Source: Cryptomeria japonica (taxonomy: Eukaryota > Streptophyta > Pinopsida > Cupressales > Cupressaceae). From it: 64,000 nucleotides of DNA. Shown in pieces: positions 22,449-34,169 of the stretch (the stretch's first letter is position 1; each line of letters starts with the position of its first letter). A program made the position numbers and the translations under genes. The notes beneath the pieces were generated by a model. It saw nothing but the letters and a program-made list of their open reading frames with translations, searched no databases and was not told the DNA's origin. The stretch is taken from positions 625,579,740-625,643,739 of the forward strand of contig NC_081415.1 of NCBI RefSeq assembly GCF_030272615.1. The letters run 5' to 3'.

Positions 22449-24611
22449 TGGTGCAGGAGCACCTAATTGTGTAAAACTCCCATTTTTGAGTATTTAATGC
22501 TTTTATGTTTGTAAAGTCTTGTGTTAGGTTTATTATGTTGTTTTAGGTTGTTTTGTGTCATTTTTAGTGGTTTTGATCTCATTTTGGGCTCTAGAGATCA
22601 AGTTTTGCCCTTCAGGCTTTGAGTTGACAATTTTTGGCAAAAATGTGTAAAATTGCCAAAAAGGTCTTCTAATGCCTTCAAGAGAATTGAAACATGTTTG
22701 TTAAGTGTTTTTAGGCATGTCTAAGTTGTTTATACAAGTTGATAAGGCTAGATTGTCAAAAATGCCTATTTGAGCAAGAAAAGTTGTCATTTGGCTGGAA
22801 AAGTTGTCAAAATTGTCATTTTCTTGTAAAATGAAGTTATGGAAGCCTCATGTCCATACTGGGATTGATAAATACTTTGTAAAACTATAAAATAACCTTC
22901 CTTTTCCTTGGACAAGGTTGTAAAATGTAATGACAAATATTTGCTAATGAGGAAAGAACAAAAATCTGGTTTTTACCTTGTTTTTCCTTTCGTCTGAATA
23001 ACAGTCTGTACTATAGCTATGAAAATCCATACTGTACCTTCTTGGAACTGGAAATGTTGATATTATAAAGCTTCCCATGTAATTTTTTTATTGGTTTTTC
23101 ATTTGCAAGGTGGTTGTGTAAAATAGTTTCCTTTTTGTGTAGTTGTCCTGACAAGGATTTTGGGGTTCTAAAATGCATCAACTTGGTTGATCCAGGTCTA
23201 GGATCCCACCAATGGATTTTTCCAAGTTGATTTGTTTGTATATAGTGTACTTATATTTCATTTTGTGCCAGAGAAGTGCTTTGAAGATGCATTTGAGTGG
23301 GAACTAGGCAAGTTGGAGCAACTCGACTAGTTCATGGTTAAAACTCAAAATTTGCACCCAAAAACAATGGGAATGAGCAAAACGAGTGTGGTAGAGGTCT
23401 GGACGTGTGACCAAGGTTGTTTGGCATCACCTTGAAGTGTTAGAATAATCTTGTTCCATTTAGTTATTCTCATTTTGTAAACAAAATAGTGTGTTCACTG
23501 TTTTTGGAAATTATACTTGTAAAATGCTCATGGAATGCTTTAAAGGCATAATCCAAGCCTTGTATTGAAGAAGGCAATGTAATAGGGAAGTTTATTAGTG
23601 TTTTTAAGCCCTCCTTGAGGTGTAATTTCAGTTCAAACACCTTGTGACGCAGGCCCAAAGATGGAGCAGCAGATATGACTGGTAAAGAGACAGTTTTGAC
23701 TGTCATAGTGACTATTTGATTGAGTTTTCACTTGTTTGCCAAGTGTTTGGCAAAATTATTACAAGGCAGAGGCAGCAGTAACATTTTTAAGACATTTCCA
23801 AGGTCTTGTGAAGATCTAGGCACTTGTAGAAGAGCATAAGAATGCAAACCCAAAGACTACATCTCAAAACCCTCGAAAACCCTACTTTTAAGCCCAATTT
23901 TGTGGACAGTCTTCATATCGCCATGACAAAGGTCTAAACCATGAAAATATGTTAGAAAATACCTCGAAACCATCAACCAAGTCAACTTTGTGGAAGGTTT
24001 TACCCATCGTTTAGCAGAATAAGAAAAAAAGTGTGAATTAGGCCTCTACAGGCTAGTAGCCCTTTTTGGTTGCATAACACACAAATGACAATTTTGGTCA
24101 AAATGCTCAAACCCGATTGTAAGGAGGAGTTGGGGGCTTGTGAAACCTTAGGAGAACAATCCTAAATAGTGAGACAAATGCCAAATGGAACCTTGGACAG
24201 TGTGTAGCCCCTTTGGAGGTTTTGGATCCTTGGTTGCCTAGTTGAGTGAGCCAAGGCTATGGGCCTTAAACTAAACTTTGAGCATCAAAACTGGAATAAA
24301 GCCTTACTACCCTTACTTGTCCATGCAAAATATTCCTAAATAAATCTGAAATAGAGGATTTAATGCCAAAGATCAGATATTGAGGGTGCGTTGATGGGTG
24401 GAGTGAGCAATTTGAGTAGATTTGAGCATGAGAGTGAGCCTTCACCAAAAGGGGAGTGTGCTAGGAAAGTGATACATGAGATGCTTGGTACTATAACCAC
24501 AAGAAGGACTTTATAAACACATACAAAAGACTCAAAGAAGTTTTTGGGTAACAAATTGAACCTCTTGAGCAAATTGGCCTTTTGAGCACTTTACTAGCAA
24601 TCTCCGTATCA
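22449..24611 (+). repeat. Chromovirus 3' LTR
   Basis: 2163 bases, the partner of 15640-17790. It includes a small insertion near 23270-23288 (an extra 'gaagtgctttgaagatgc'-type stretch) absent from the 5' copy. The COPIA-1 reverse transcriptase resumes directly after the duplicated CTATC. Confidence 0.93.
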
Positions 24612-24616
24612 CTATC

Positions 24617-25190
24617 CATCCCCCTAAAGCTGCCAGAGAAAGTAGCAAGTGATTAGAATTCATCTTGGCAACAGGAGAAAAGGTCTTGGAGTAATCAATA
24701 CCCTCCATCTAAGAAAACCCCTTTGCAACAAAACAATCCTTATACTTATTAATAGAACCATCTACAACATACTTGGTACGGTACACCCACTTGCACCGAA
24801 CCAACTTTCTACCTTTCGGAAGAGTACAAAGATCCCAAGTATGATTCTTCATCAAAGAAGAATACTCCTCATCCATGGCCCTATCCCACTCTAGGTGACC
24901 TGTCACCTCTAAATTTTTTTTAGGATCATCTGAAATGGCATGACTCAGAAGACTAGAACCAGATGTCTGTGCACAAGTGCAACGAGTGTCAGAAGGATCA
25001 CCGGCCATAGAACCAACAACATCAACTGTAAACTGAGCCCACTTGGGCAAAGGCTGAGCGGTGGGTGGTGGTAGTGGTGGTGATGGTGGACCATCATCTG
25101 CATCATCCTCAAAGAAGAAGGAATCCTCAAAAGATGAAGAGGGAGTAGGAGGCAGTGAGGGAGAAGTTGGTGATGGAGAATCCATCTGAG
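24617..25190 (-). pseudogene. COPIA-1 reverse transcriptase, N-terminal part
   Basis: 25185-24709 reads, after an acidic Ser/Pro-rich linker, EWDRAMDEEYSSLMKNHTWD, LPKGRKLVRCKWVYRTKY and NKYK...FVAKGFS, the opening blocks of copia reverse transcriptase. The remaining bases up to 24617 are the decayed 'LL..LAA' helix before the chromovirus insertion. Stops are present. Confidence 0.87.
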
Positions 25191-26300
25191 GAAAGTGCTC
25201 ATCAAACTAGATATCCCACCCAAACCTCTCAGGAATCATGATCAAACAACCTATATACCTTAACATCCTCACAGTAGCCAACAAAAATGAGTGGTCGACT
25301 CTTCCTCTCCATGGATTTCCTCTGAGCATCTGGAATAAATGCCCAAGCCTCACTACCAAAAACTCAGAATGAAGAAACATTAGGCTTGACATGGGACCAA
25401 GCCTCCTTAGGGGTCAACTGGCACAATGCCTTATGAGGCATCCAATTATGAATATAAGTGGCACAATTAACTGCCTCAGCCCAAAAAGAAGGCTGCATAG
25501 AATGTGATTGAAGCATACAATTGGCCATTTCCCTCAGTGTTCTGTTCTTTCTCTTAGTAACACCATTTTGCTGAGGGGTGTGAGGAACTGATAACTAATG
25601 CTGCAAACCATGCTCTGTACAGAAATTTGTAAAAGCCCGATTTACATAATCTCTCCCATTATCTGTGCATATCCTCTTTATAGAAAGACCAGATTGCTTC
25701 TCTACAAATGCCTTAAAGACTCAAAATGAATCGAAGACATCATACTTGTATTTAAGAAAGTACACCCATGTATGTATGGAGAAGTCATCAATGAAAGTGA
25801 GCACATACTTGGACCCTGAAAAAGATGAAGTCAGAAAGGACATAAGTTCACTGTGGATCAAATCCAAGGGTGCCTTAGCGCAGGTGGCTCTGCCTATAGG
25901 AAAAGGATCATGGTCATGCTTTCTAAGTGCACAACCTTGACATACACCATCATTACAGGATATCTAAGGGATCCTAATAACAAGTGCTTGTGTGCTCATC
26001 TATTGTAAGTATTTGTAGTTGACATGGCCAAAACGCTCATGCCAAAGTCTGCTCACTGAATTTGCATGTGCTATAAGAGAAACACCTAAACCACCAGGAC
26101 TCTCAAAGCCATCAAACTGGTATAACTGGGAATTAGGATCAACACTTCCAGTAGCTACAACCAAATTAGGATCATGGAGCTCTCTAATAACCACGTCATG
26201 TGGTGAGAACTCAATTGTTTTACTAGTGACGGAATGACAAATCTGATAAACAGAGAGGAGGTTTGTCGAAATGTCAGGAACCAAAAGAACATCCTAAAAC
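25191..26300 (-). pseudogene. COPIA-1 integrase and GAG-pre-integrase
   Basis: 26284-26000 reads PDISTNLLSVYQI and SRLWHERFGHVNYKYLQ, the linker (GAG-pre-integrase) domain with the first zinc-binding His residues. From 26000 down to 25200 the integrase core is read across stops: the blocks corresponding to 'DDFS.YTWVYFLK', 'RTDNGGEYVN', 'NG..ERKNRTL' and 'YWAEAV' can be followed in decayed form. Integrase would join the cDNA to the genome. Confidence 0.75.
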
Positions 26301-27421
26301 AACCACCTGTTAATGGAACAGAACCTGAAACTAAAACTGAAAGTTGTGCTAAGTCACCAACTATAATTTGTAAAGTAGTACTGTGAGCAAGTGAGGTAAC
26401 AAGCTACGGTGAGTGTGTCATGTAGTGAGAAGCCTCATAATCAATAATCCAAGTGGATGTAGAAGGAATACCTTGTCCAAAAAGAGCATGTCCTTTCCCA
26501 GTAGAAGAGGAAGATGGAGGCTTATGAGTAGAAATATGATGCTACTGCATGGCTTCCTCCAAAGCCTCTAATCTTTTCCAACAGTGAAACTGGATGACCT
26601 TCTTTGCCACAGAAAATGCAAAGTTCATCTGATTTCTTCTTAGTCTTGGAGGAAGGCTCACTAGACTTAGAAGAGTGCTCATGTTTGGGATAAGACTTCA
26701 GTTTGTAATTAGACTTAGGTGGTGGCTTGGAGGGACGCTCACTGCTAGCTGAATCCTTCTTAGGCTTCGATTTTTCATTCTTGTTCTCTTTAGATGTCTG
26801 AGCAACCAATGCTTTCGGATTTGATCCTGTGAGAGTGTCCAACTGAGATAGGTGAGCCTGCTCATGAGTCAAGCGATCACATAACACATCAAAATTAGGC
26901 ATGGTGAAGCGTGTACCCAATGCATCCATAGTAGAATAAAATGTGGAAGCAAATATCTGATAGGGACCTCAAATCTTAGAGAGAATCGGGTAGATACACT
27001 CTAGGTCTGTCTTATATTTACCACAACTGTGTAGGATAGATTTGGTGGTTTTAAACTTGTTCAGAAAGTCCTCAATGTGAGGAAAAGACTCGAGTAAAAA
27101 GGAAGAGATCTTTGCCTCAATCTGTAATGCTCTGAACTCATTGATAGTACCAAAGAGAGTTTCAAATTTGGACCACATAGCCCAAGGAGTGAGCAAACCA
27201 TCAAGGTGAAAAAGCAAGCTATCTAAAATATGTAAGGAGATGACACCCATAACCTCATCCATCTTATTCTAGTGCTGAAGAAACTCAAAAGGATGTTGCA
27301 ACATCGGTTGACCTGCATCCAAATAGGACCACAACCCTCTTGATCTGAGAAGCCTCATCATACGAGCTTTCCAGATATGATAGTTCTAGGATGTAAGAAG
27401 CTCAACTGAAGAATCTTCCAT
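26301..27421 (-). pseudogene. COPIA-1 gag and start of protease
   Basis: The ATG at 27421 (MEDSSVELLTS) is followed by a stop, then the UBN2-type copia Gag (WSKFETLFGTINEFRALQIE and KFKTTKSILHSCGKYKTD around 27000-27180). A Lys/Ser-rich linker follows, then a zinc knuckle at about 26590-26640 (CIFCGKEGH), whose last Cys is lost. The protease lies between about 26520 and 26300 but is too decayed to give clear motifs beyond a 'SWIIDYEASHYM'-like stretch near 26430. Confidence 0.8.
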
Positions 27422-28543
27422 GTGTACCTCGACCTACTCTTGATTTTTTAATTAAGTGATCATTCAAACTAGACAGAAGATGCAGAAGGGTTTTTTTTGT
27501 TTTTTTGTTTAGTTTATGTGTTTTGATTTTCTGAAGTAAATTACATAAAATAGTAAAAAAATAACACCCCCCATAATATGTAAAACAAAAAACCAGTACA
27601 ATCTGAGAGCCGGAAAAGAAGACAAGAGCAAAGAAAATGTGTCAGACACTATCTTTTGTACTTGGTGATTTTTATGGAAAAAATAACTCCAAATCTAAGA
27701 AGGGCTCTCCAAGACCTTTCTGACGCCTATTCGGTTTCCAAAAATGGAGTCCGTTTGCCCAAGTTATGGCTCCCGAAGTGCAGAAAAGAGCGCTGACTTG
27801 GACAACAAAAAATAGGTACTATATGAAAAAATCAGCAAATCTCACCTCCAGATTTGAGTAGAGATCAAAAAGATCTTTCTGGCGCCTATTCATTTTCGAA
27901 AAACCGACTCTGTTTACCCAAGTTAGGACAAAAAAACCTCCCCCTAGTCAAAAGGCTTGCAAGAAGAAGCAAGAGGAGGAGAGGTGGCGAAGGTGGTGCT
28001 CTGGCTGGGCGGTGGCTTCGAGTGGCGATGAGGCAGTGGTGGAGGTCGGGCGGCAGTTGGGCGCTGAGCAGTGGGTGGTGGCAGCCGAGTGGAAGGTGGT
28101 CAGGCGGTTAAGAGACCGTTGCGGCTGCTGGTAGGCTGACGGCAGCAGGCGGTGGGAGACTGCCCATCATGGTGGTCTTGGAGACTGTCTATAGCTCCAC
28201 AGAATGTCGTGTGATGATTGGGCCTTAGCAAGTCGTTAAACTGCCAAAAAAATGATTTTTTTTTTTTTTTAAAAAAATTTTGTCTCGAAAAATGTCCCTG
28301 TAAGGGCCAAAAAAAATAAAAAATCTAGAGCTAAAGTTGTCCAAACTGGACAAATTTAATATGAAAATGGGGGTTTTGGGGTGTTCTAAGCTCAATGGTG
28401 AGGTCCATTTGAGCTCAAAATGACCAGAAACAAAAAAGATACCCCAGATCCAAACTAAAAAACCTCTGAAAAAAAAAATGAAACCCTTGCCTTTAGAGAA
28501 AATCTTTTGAAAAGAAATCAGGGACAAGCAACAATATATTTAG
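27422..28543 (-). other. COPIA-1 5' leader
   Basis: 1.1 kb of non-coding leader between the primer site and gag. It contains an imperfect duplication (about 27660-27765 and 27815-27930, both with 'ctttctg(a/g)cgcctattc' and 'gtttgcccaagtta' or 'gtttacccaagtta'). It also has a GC-rich G/T island (about 27960-28190) that stands out in this AT-rich region. Confidence 0.7.
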
Positions 28544-28555
28544 GGTCTGATACCA
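28544..28555 (-). other. COPIA-1 primer-binding site
   Basis: On the minus strand TGGTATCAGACC, directly after the LTR end. It matches the initiator-methionine tRNA complement (TGGTATCAGAGC) except for one base. Confidence 0.9.
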
Positions 28556-28907
28556 TGAAGAAGTTGAGAATGTACAACTTCTAAGATCCCAAGAGCATCT
28601 GCAAGCAAAATACCTGTCACAAGAGAAGATTGGAGACAAAACACAAAATGGGCTCTGAAGAAAAAGATTATCATTCAGAGAGGGAATGAAAAAGAAAATT
28701 ACAATACAATCCTTATGATAGGAGAATATGAAACCCTAAAGATGTGCGACCCTAAAGAATCCCTAAAGGGATAAAGAGTATTTAATAATTAGAATAATTA
28801 TTAAATACCTACAACATTATTAAATACCTAAGTTTATCTTCAGCGTAGAGTATAATAGACTAATAATTAAATAAATAATTATTAGCTAATACAAGATAAC
28901 TCTAACA
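28556..28907 (-). repeat. COPIA-1 5' LTR
   Basis: 352 bases, TGAAGAAG...TCTAACA on the plus strand. It differs from the 3' LTR at about 14 positions and holds the single CCTAC into which the solo LTR jumped in the other copy. Confidence 0.95.
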
Positions 28908-28912
28908 ATTAA

Positions 28913-30481
28913 TTAAATAATTCATTAATTATTTAATTAATCTAATTTTTATTCTTCTAAACTAATTTTATCATCATCTTTCATCAATTTTAATTATTCA
29001 ATTTCCATCCAATCATTTAATCATGCAACTTCCCTCTCTTTAAAATTAATTGAATATTTAATTATTTAATTAATTACGAGTTACAAATTTAATTAAATAA
29101 TCTTTAATATTTAATTAAATTCAATTTCAGGTTTCTAATAATTAAATAATTTCTTTAAGTTATTTAATTATCTAACATTCTTTTCTAATTTAAAAATTCA
29201 AAATATTCTCCAGATTCTAAATTCAATTAATTTCAAATAATGTGCATGTCATTTGGTATTTCCCGAAATCCAAATTTAAATCAAAATGCAAATCAAACAC
29301 AATTCCATGCTAATTTCCTACAACACATGCTACAATCCTAACTGGCGCTGACTCTAAGTTCAACTGTCAATCACCTTTTTTGACTAGGCAATCAATTCAG
29401 TCAACTAATTAGTTAACTCAATTAACTCCTCAATCACCATTTAACTCATCAATCAACTTTTTTTAACAGACTCATCTAATCAGTTATCTCCTTAGTCTAT
29501 CCAATTCATTGATCAATCTATTTAGTCAACTCATCAATCAAATGAGTTTAACTATCAATCGATTTGAGTTATTCTCTCAATCAGCTTTATCTTAAACAAT
29601 TTCAACCATTGATCAATTTAGTTCCTAGGAATGCATCTTGATCATTCAAATTCTCCTCCCAAAATCTATAAATCTAGCATCAATCCTTCATTTTCAATAA
29701 TCACGATCTTCAAATTCTTGTGTCACATTGCAGGTTAATAACACAACACTGAGAGCCATAATTCCACAAGAAGTAGAAGGACAATGGAAGCGACATTGCA
29801 ATAGGAAGTTTAATTAGTTTATCTTATTTATCTTATTTCCACACTTTCATCGATATTATGAAATCTGTTAATTGGATAGGGCTTTGTGATTTCCCTTTAA
29901 TCTAATTAGCCTAGTTTTGATGAAATTTCTTGTAATACATCTGGCAAACCTAATGTGAACATGACAACTTTTTGATTCTTTTATTTTTCTCTATTTTACA
30001 AGAAACGTGTATAGATTTTCACATTAACACTCAAAATTTGACATTCGTGTCCATATTCAGCATTCAGTCAACCAATTACGCATTCATGCCCAGATTTCCT
30101 CATTCGCCATTACAATTTTTTCATTCGTCATAACAATTTCACATTTGTAAAAAATAATAATAATAATTTTTACTATTTCGTATTTGTCATCTTACTGTTT
30201 TTCATTTGTCATAACAATTTTGCATTTGTTAATATATATATTACTATTTCGCAATCATCTAGTTAGGATTGCGTATTTGACTATTTATTCTAGTCTGTTT
30301 TGTTTTTTCTTCTTAATTTTCTCTGTGTTACTAATGGTCTACTGCAACATGTGGCAAAATTGGAATATATCAAAGGTGTTTCAATCAGTCAAAGGCAAAA
30401 GTGAAACCTCAAACTACTAATTACTTGCTTGTAGAGGTAGATTAGGCATGTCTTCATTTTTCTAGCATAGAAAATCTTTCA
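28913..30481 (+). repeat. LTR-like AT-rich repeat, limits uncertain
   Basis: Begins as the continuation of the target of COPIA-1. It is rich in ATTAATTAAATAA motifs like the LTRs at 2006 and 12631, with a TATA-like CTATAAATCTAG near 29665. Further on comes a run of 'catt(c/t)gtca' and 'tttcgcatttgt' motifs (30040-30250). A possible LTR end (TCTTTCA at about 30481) is followed by ATTGGTGCTTT, which could be a primer site. This is a tentative reading. Confidence 0.4.
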
Positions 30482-31717
30482 ATTGGTGCTTTAAATTAAT
30501 CAATGTCTTTTGTGTTTGGGACACTTGTGCTCATGAGTGGACATGCTCCCAACACACACTATCCTCTCCCTGGGCTTTTGTGGTCCTAAGTACAAGAGAA
30601 AAGTGTTAGCGATGCTCATTTTTTTCTTTTTTATTAGAGTGTCTGCCTCTCGAGAAGCCCATTAGATCAGTGAGAGGGAATGACCCAAGTGGTACTTCTT
30701 TAGCCCGCTATATAAATTAATAAGTTAGGCGACTGCTTGGTGACATTTATCTACACCGATGGTTCCCTTAGTATCCACATTCATGTGAGATGCGTAAAAA
30801 TCCTTTAACAAGGACTGTTACAGGCTCTTAAGTGAGTCACTGTCACATGAGTAGACACCAAGTTTTGTTGAAGTTCCCCCACTATGAACCATATATTTTT
30901 AGAAGCCAAAAATCCCTCTATTTGCTAGCATAGGAGGTTAGACCTCTAAAGTCATCCCACAATCTCACAGTTCAAAGTTGAGATAGAAAGTTACCCTAGA
31001 TCTCCGGGTCTTTAGGAATTCAAAGTTTGGTATGCTCGAGAAGTGGGTGTCATGGTGGGGGAGCCAGTTCTAATAAACTTCTAGGCTATCCACTTTGAAT
31101 AAGTGTGGCTCAGATTTAATCCACAATGGGAATCCACTAGATATTGTCTTTTTCCAACCTAGGAGTTTGTACTTGAATGTGTTCTTAATTTGTTCAAAAA
31201 TCAAACAACCATTATGTATTTTGTGCTTTCAACACAAAAAAAATTTGTACAACAAATATTTGCATTCTAACAAGGTCACAAAACAACAACTTGGTCACCA
31301 AAGGCTTCAACAGAGTTCTCAAAATTAAAACTTAGCTCAAACACAAGATTAGTTGTGAAAGTTCATGTTGTCTCATTTACCTTTTGTGATCAAAACAATT
31401 TATCAAAACCAACTTCAAAGAGTCCCATTTAAAATCCATCCTTATCATGCCAAAGTGTTGAATACTTCCAAGAATCCCCCATGCATATCCAAACTTCTAC
31501 CTTGTGTCAAGAGGACAATCCAAAGTCAGAACAAATGAGTCCTAGAAAAAATCAAGATCAAGAACAAACTGTTCCATCCCATCCATTTTTTGACCAAGAT
31601 CCCACCTATCAAGAACCTTATGAACATCCCCTCATTCTTTTGTATTACATTCACAATGATCCCCTTCCATCTCAAGAGAAAAGTGTCCTTCCAACTCCCA
31701 TTTAGCACCCATCTCCT
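30482..31717 (+). other. Retroelement leader-like sequence, unclassified
   Basis: Non-coding for most of its length. Near the end, 31481-31705 is an open frame rich in Gln, Pro, Ser and Asp (for example SPRKNQDQEQTVPSHP). The same style of Pro/Gln-rich translation continues after the inserted element at 38503, so the two halves were once one sequence. I recognise no domain. Confidence 0.4.
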
Positions 31718-31780
31718 TGTTGGCATATGGACACTCCAATGAGACATTGTGTGTGATTGAAGGTTTTGTCATTGATGGTA

Positions 31781-31950
31781 ACCTTACAATCCTATGGCAC
31801 TGGCAAGACATTATACTGGCAAAGCATTACTCAGGAAACCTTACAATCCTATGGCACCGGCAAGACATTATACCGGCAAAGCATGACTCAGGCAACCTTG
31901 CAATCCTATGGCACCGGCAAGACATTATACCGGCAAAGCATTACTCAAAC
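31781..31950 (+). repeat. 57-bp tandem repeat, three units (5' LTR)
   Basis: Units start at about 31782, 31839 and 31896, each with 'cctatggcac(c/t)ggcaagacatta' and 'ggcaaagcat'. The length of 57 is a multiple of three, so all units stay open in two frames, but no protein use is evident. Their place upstream of the TATA box suggests enhancer-like repeats. Confidence 0.92.
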
Positions 31951-32102
31951 AAGACAGTGCATCGGCATTAGCAAGATCAATCTACACCGGCACCGGCACA
32001 GAAAAGAACATGTATACCAGCACTGAGGCCGACATGATTTTTGATATGTAATATTTTGTTTATTATTGTAAGCCGACTTAGAAAATTGTAAAATGACTCT
32101 TG

Positions 32103-32112
32103 TATATAAAAG
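32103..32112 (+). promoter_or_regulatory. TATA box of the pol-less element 5' LTR
   Basis: TATATAAAAG, preceded by 'ctcttg' and repeated in the 3' LTR at 37966-37975. It is the likely core promoter, with the transcript starting about 30 bases downstream. Confidence 0.7.
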
Positions 32113-32634
32113 AGATCATTGTAAGCATTTGTAGGATATGGATAGGAATCATAAATAAATTATAAGGCAAACCTAATGCGCGAATTGTAGGTCAAGGGTA
32201 TATGTAAAGAACAGAGCAAGAACCGGTACTGAATTTGGCATTGAAGATGCTATTGTAAAGGAGTACAGAATATTGGATTTGTGTAAATCCTCATTGTAAG
32301 TCAGTGTGACTTCTTATTGAGCAGTGAGCTCTAGGCAGTTGGCCTTCCTGCATGTGCAGGCCCCTATTGTAAGTAATATTCTCTTATTGGCCAGTAAGTG
32401 AATATTGTGGGTCACAAATCCCACCGAGGTTTTTACCACACCAGGTTTCCTCATTAAACATCTTGTGTTATGGTGTTCTTTTCATGTGGATGTTTTTGAT
32501 TCTGTTATTTGCATTAATTCTTGCATACCGGTATACTGTTACTTTATGTTCTGCATATTCAATTTTAAGAAAATTTCATTACCGGTCAGATACTGATTCA
32601 CCCCCCCCTTTCAGTATCTGTGGGAACCCTAACA

Positions 32635-32648
32635 ATTGGTATTAGAGC
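32635..32648 (+). other. Pol-less element primer-binding site
   Basis: ATTGGTATTAGAGC directly after the LTR end. It contains the initiator-methionine tRNA complement with one change. COPIA-3 has the same site with the usual C. Confidence 0.88.
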
Positions 32649-32708
32649 CTGGTCCTCTATTTTCAGAAGCCTAATAGCTTGAGGAAGATCTTGATACCGG
32701 TAAAGATG

Positions 32709-33863
32709 GAAAATCTGATGAAGCAACTTGAAGGAGCTCTTACTGACTATGATGCAGAGAAGTTAAAAAATATCAAATTAGAAGATGATTTAAAAGCAAC
32801 TCAGGACATTATTCAGGCACTTCAAGAAAATCTTACTATTACAAGGAATAAGAGAAGAGAACTTTGTGAAAAATTGTAAAATGAGAATGATGAAAAGGAA
32901 TCACTAAATGATATGATAAGCAAATTGAAACAAGAAATCATGACAAAAAAAAATGAAATGTAGTACATGACTATGAGATTTTGCAAAGAGATTGAGGACA
33001 GAAAGAAGAATGAAGAAGAATTGACCAGAAGACTAAGTGATACATCAAATGAGAACACAAGACATAGCTATGAAAATGACATGTTGAAGATAGATCTGAT
33101 GCATACTCAGAATGACTCAAATGAACTAATGAGACAAAAAGAAATCTTGGAAAGGGAATTGGAAACTGCAAATCAACACAAAGAAAAATTCAAAAAAAGC
33201 TCAGAAGAACTTGGTACCTTATTGAAGAATCAAAAACCCAAAGGTGACACTTCTGGAATTGGATTTGAAGTTGGAGAAAGCTCTGGTACTGCAAATATCC
33301 AGGATCACAGCAAACCAGTAAGACCTTCTAATACTTACAAATTCAATGGAAAATGCTTTAACTATAATAAATATGGTCATAGGGCGAATGAATGTAGATC
33401 TAGGAATTATCAAAACATCAATCCTCCCACTAGTCAATGCACCAAATGCAACAAAATTGGTCATAACTCTGAAAATTCTAGAATGAATGTAAGATGTTAT
33501 GTTTGTGGAAGATTTGGTCATTTATCAAATAAATGCAGAACAAAAACCGGCATAGGTTATGGGAAAGCTATTCAGAAAAATAATGTAACCTATTATGCAT
33601 GTAACAAGATTGGTCATATTGCTAAATTTTGTAGAAGTAAAGGTACACCGGTGGATAACAGAAGTACTAGCTTGAAAGGTAAAGAAAAGGTTGAAGAGGT
33701 TAAGCAAGAATTTTCAAAACAATGGATTAGAAAAGGTGATCTAAATATTGGGGTTACTCCTCCACTGGTAGAAACAACAAATGCTTCACTGATAGGACAA
33801 TATGATGCTCCACCGGTAGGACAAAGCAATGCTCCTCTGGCAGGATGTTCTTCATCAAATTGA
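32709..33863 (+). pseudogene. Pol-less element ORF1: coiled coil with zinc knuckles (Gag-like)
   Basis: One frame from an ATG at 32709 (MENLMKQLEG), broken by a TAA at 32878 and a TAG at 32961, then open to 33863. The first 200 or so residues are Lys/Glu/Leu/Asn-rich with a heptad look, a long coiled coil. Four CCHC-type knuckles follow: CFNYNKYGHRANEC (second Cys changed), CTKCNKIGHNSENS (last Cys changed), CYVCGRFGHLSNKC (intact) and YACNKIGHIAKFC (first Cys changed). The tail has short repeats of the type PPVGQSNAP. The capsid-forming (UBN2) domain of normal copia Gag is missing. It probably binds the element's RNA. Confidence 0.8.
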
Positions 33864-34169
33864 AGAAAATTATCTTGAGGGTTTGGCAATCAAATGACAC
33901 ATGTGCTATTATTCCCTCGGTTAGAGAAAAGAAGTTGAAAATATTTCATTACTGGCAAATAAAGTTGAGCTAATACATTATCGGCAAGCAATTAATGTGG
34001 TAGGTAGCAGAAAAGACTTTATAAAATAAGGTTTTTGGCTCCATTTAATTTCACCATGAATTCAAACTTTTAGAGAGCACGAAGATTTCCGAGCTAAGGC
34101 ATTCCGAGCAAAGAGGCAAAGAACTTCAGCAATCAATCCATCCAAAGGTAGAAAAAGGTATTTATCATC

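Larger units (their letters stand above)
15640..24611 (+). mobile_element. Ty3/gypsy chromovirus, about 9 kb, inserted in COPIA-1
   Basis: Flanked by the exact duplication CTATC (15635-15639 and 24612-24616). LTRs of 2151 and 2163 bases both start TGGTG(T/C)AGGAGC and end TATCA. A primer-binding site follows the 5' LTR, and a G-rich polypurine tract (about 22437-22448) precedes the 3' LTR. Gag, protease, reverse transcriptase, RNase H, integrase and a C-terminal chromodomain follow in gypsy order, with many stops and at least two frameshifts. The insertion point lies inside the COPIA-1 reverse transcriptase, just before the MDVKSAF block. Confidence 0.95.
12374..28907 (-). mobile_element. COPIA-1: Ty1/copia retrotransposon, twice interrupted
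   Basis: Complete minus-strand copia element flanked by the exact 5-base target duplication ATTAA (12369-12373 and 28908-28912). Its two LTRs are each 352 bases once the insertion is removed, and I count about 14 differences (about 96% identity). The primer-binding site lies just inside the 5' LTR and a polypurine tract just inside the 3' LTR. A solo LTR (12631-14085) sits in the 3' LTR and a chromovirus (15640-24611) sits in the reverse transcriptase. Without these two insertions and their duplicated sites the element is about 6.1 kb, a normal copia length. The order gag, protease, integrase, reverse transcriptase, RNase H is that of copia. The coding region has many stops. Confidence 0.93.
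31718..32634 (+). repeat. Pol-less element 5' LTR
   Basis: 917 bases, TGTTGGCATATGG...CCCTAACA. It contains three 57-base tandem repeats, a TATA box and a C-run near the 3' end. Confidence 0.95.

Noticed and set aside
31717-32026. Repeat protein frames (QSYGTGKTLY...) over the 57-bp repeats, also at 37496-37954
   Set aside because: They open in two frames only because the repeat unit is a multiple of three, and they lie in the LTR upstream of the TATA box.
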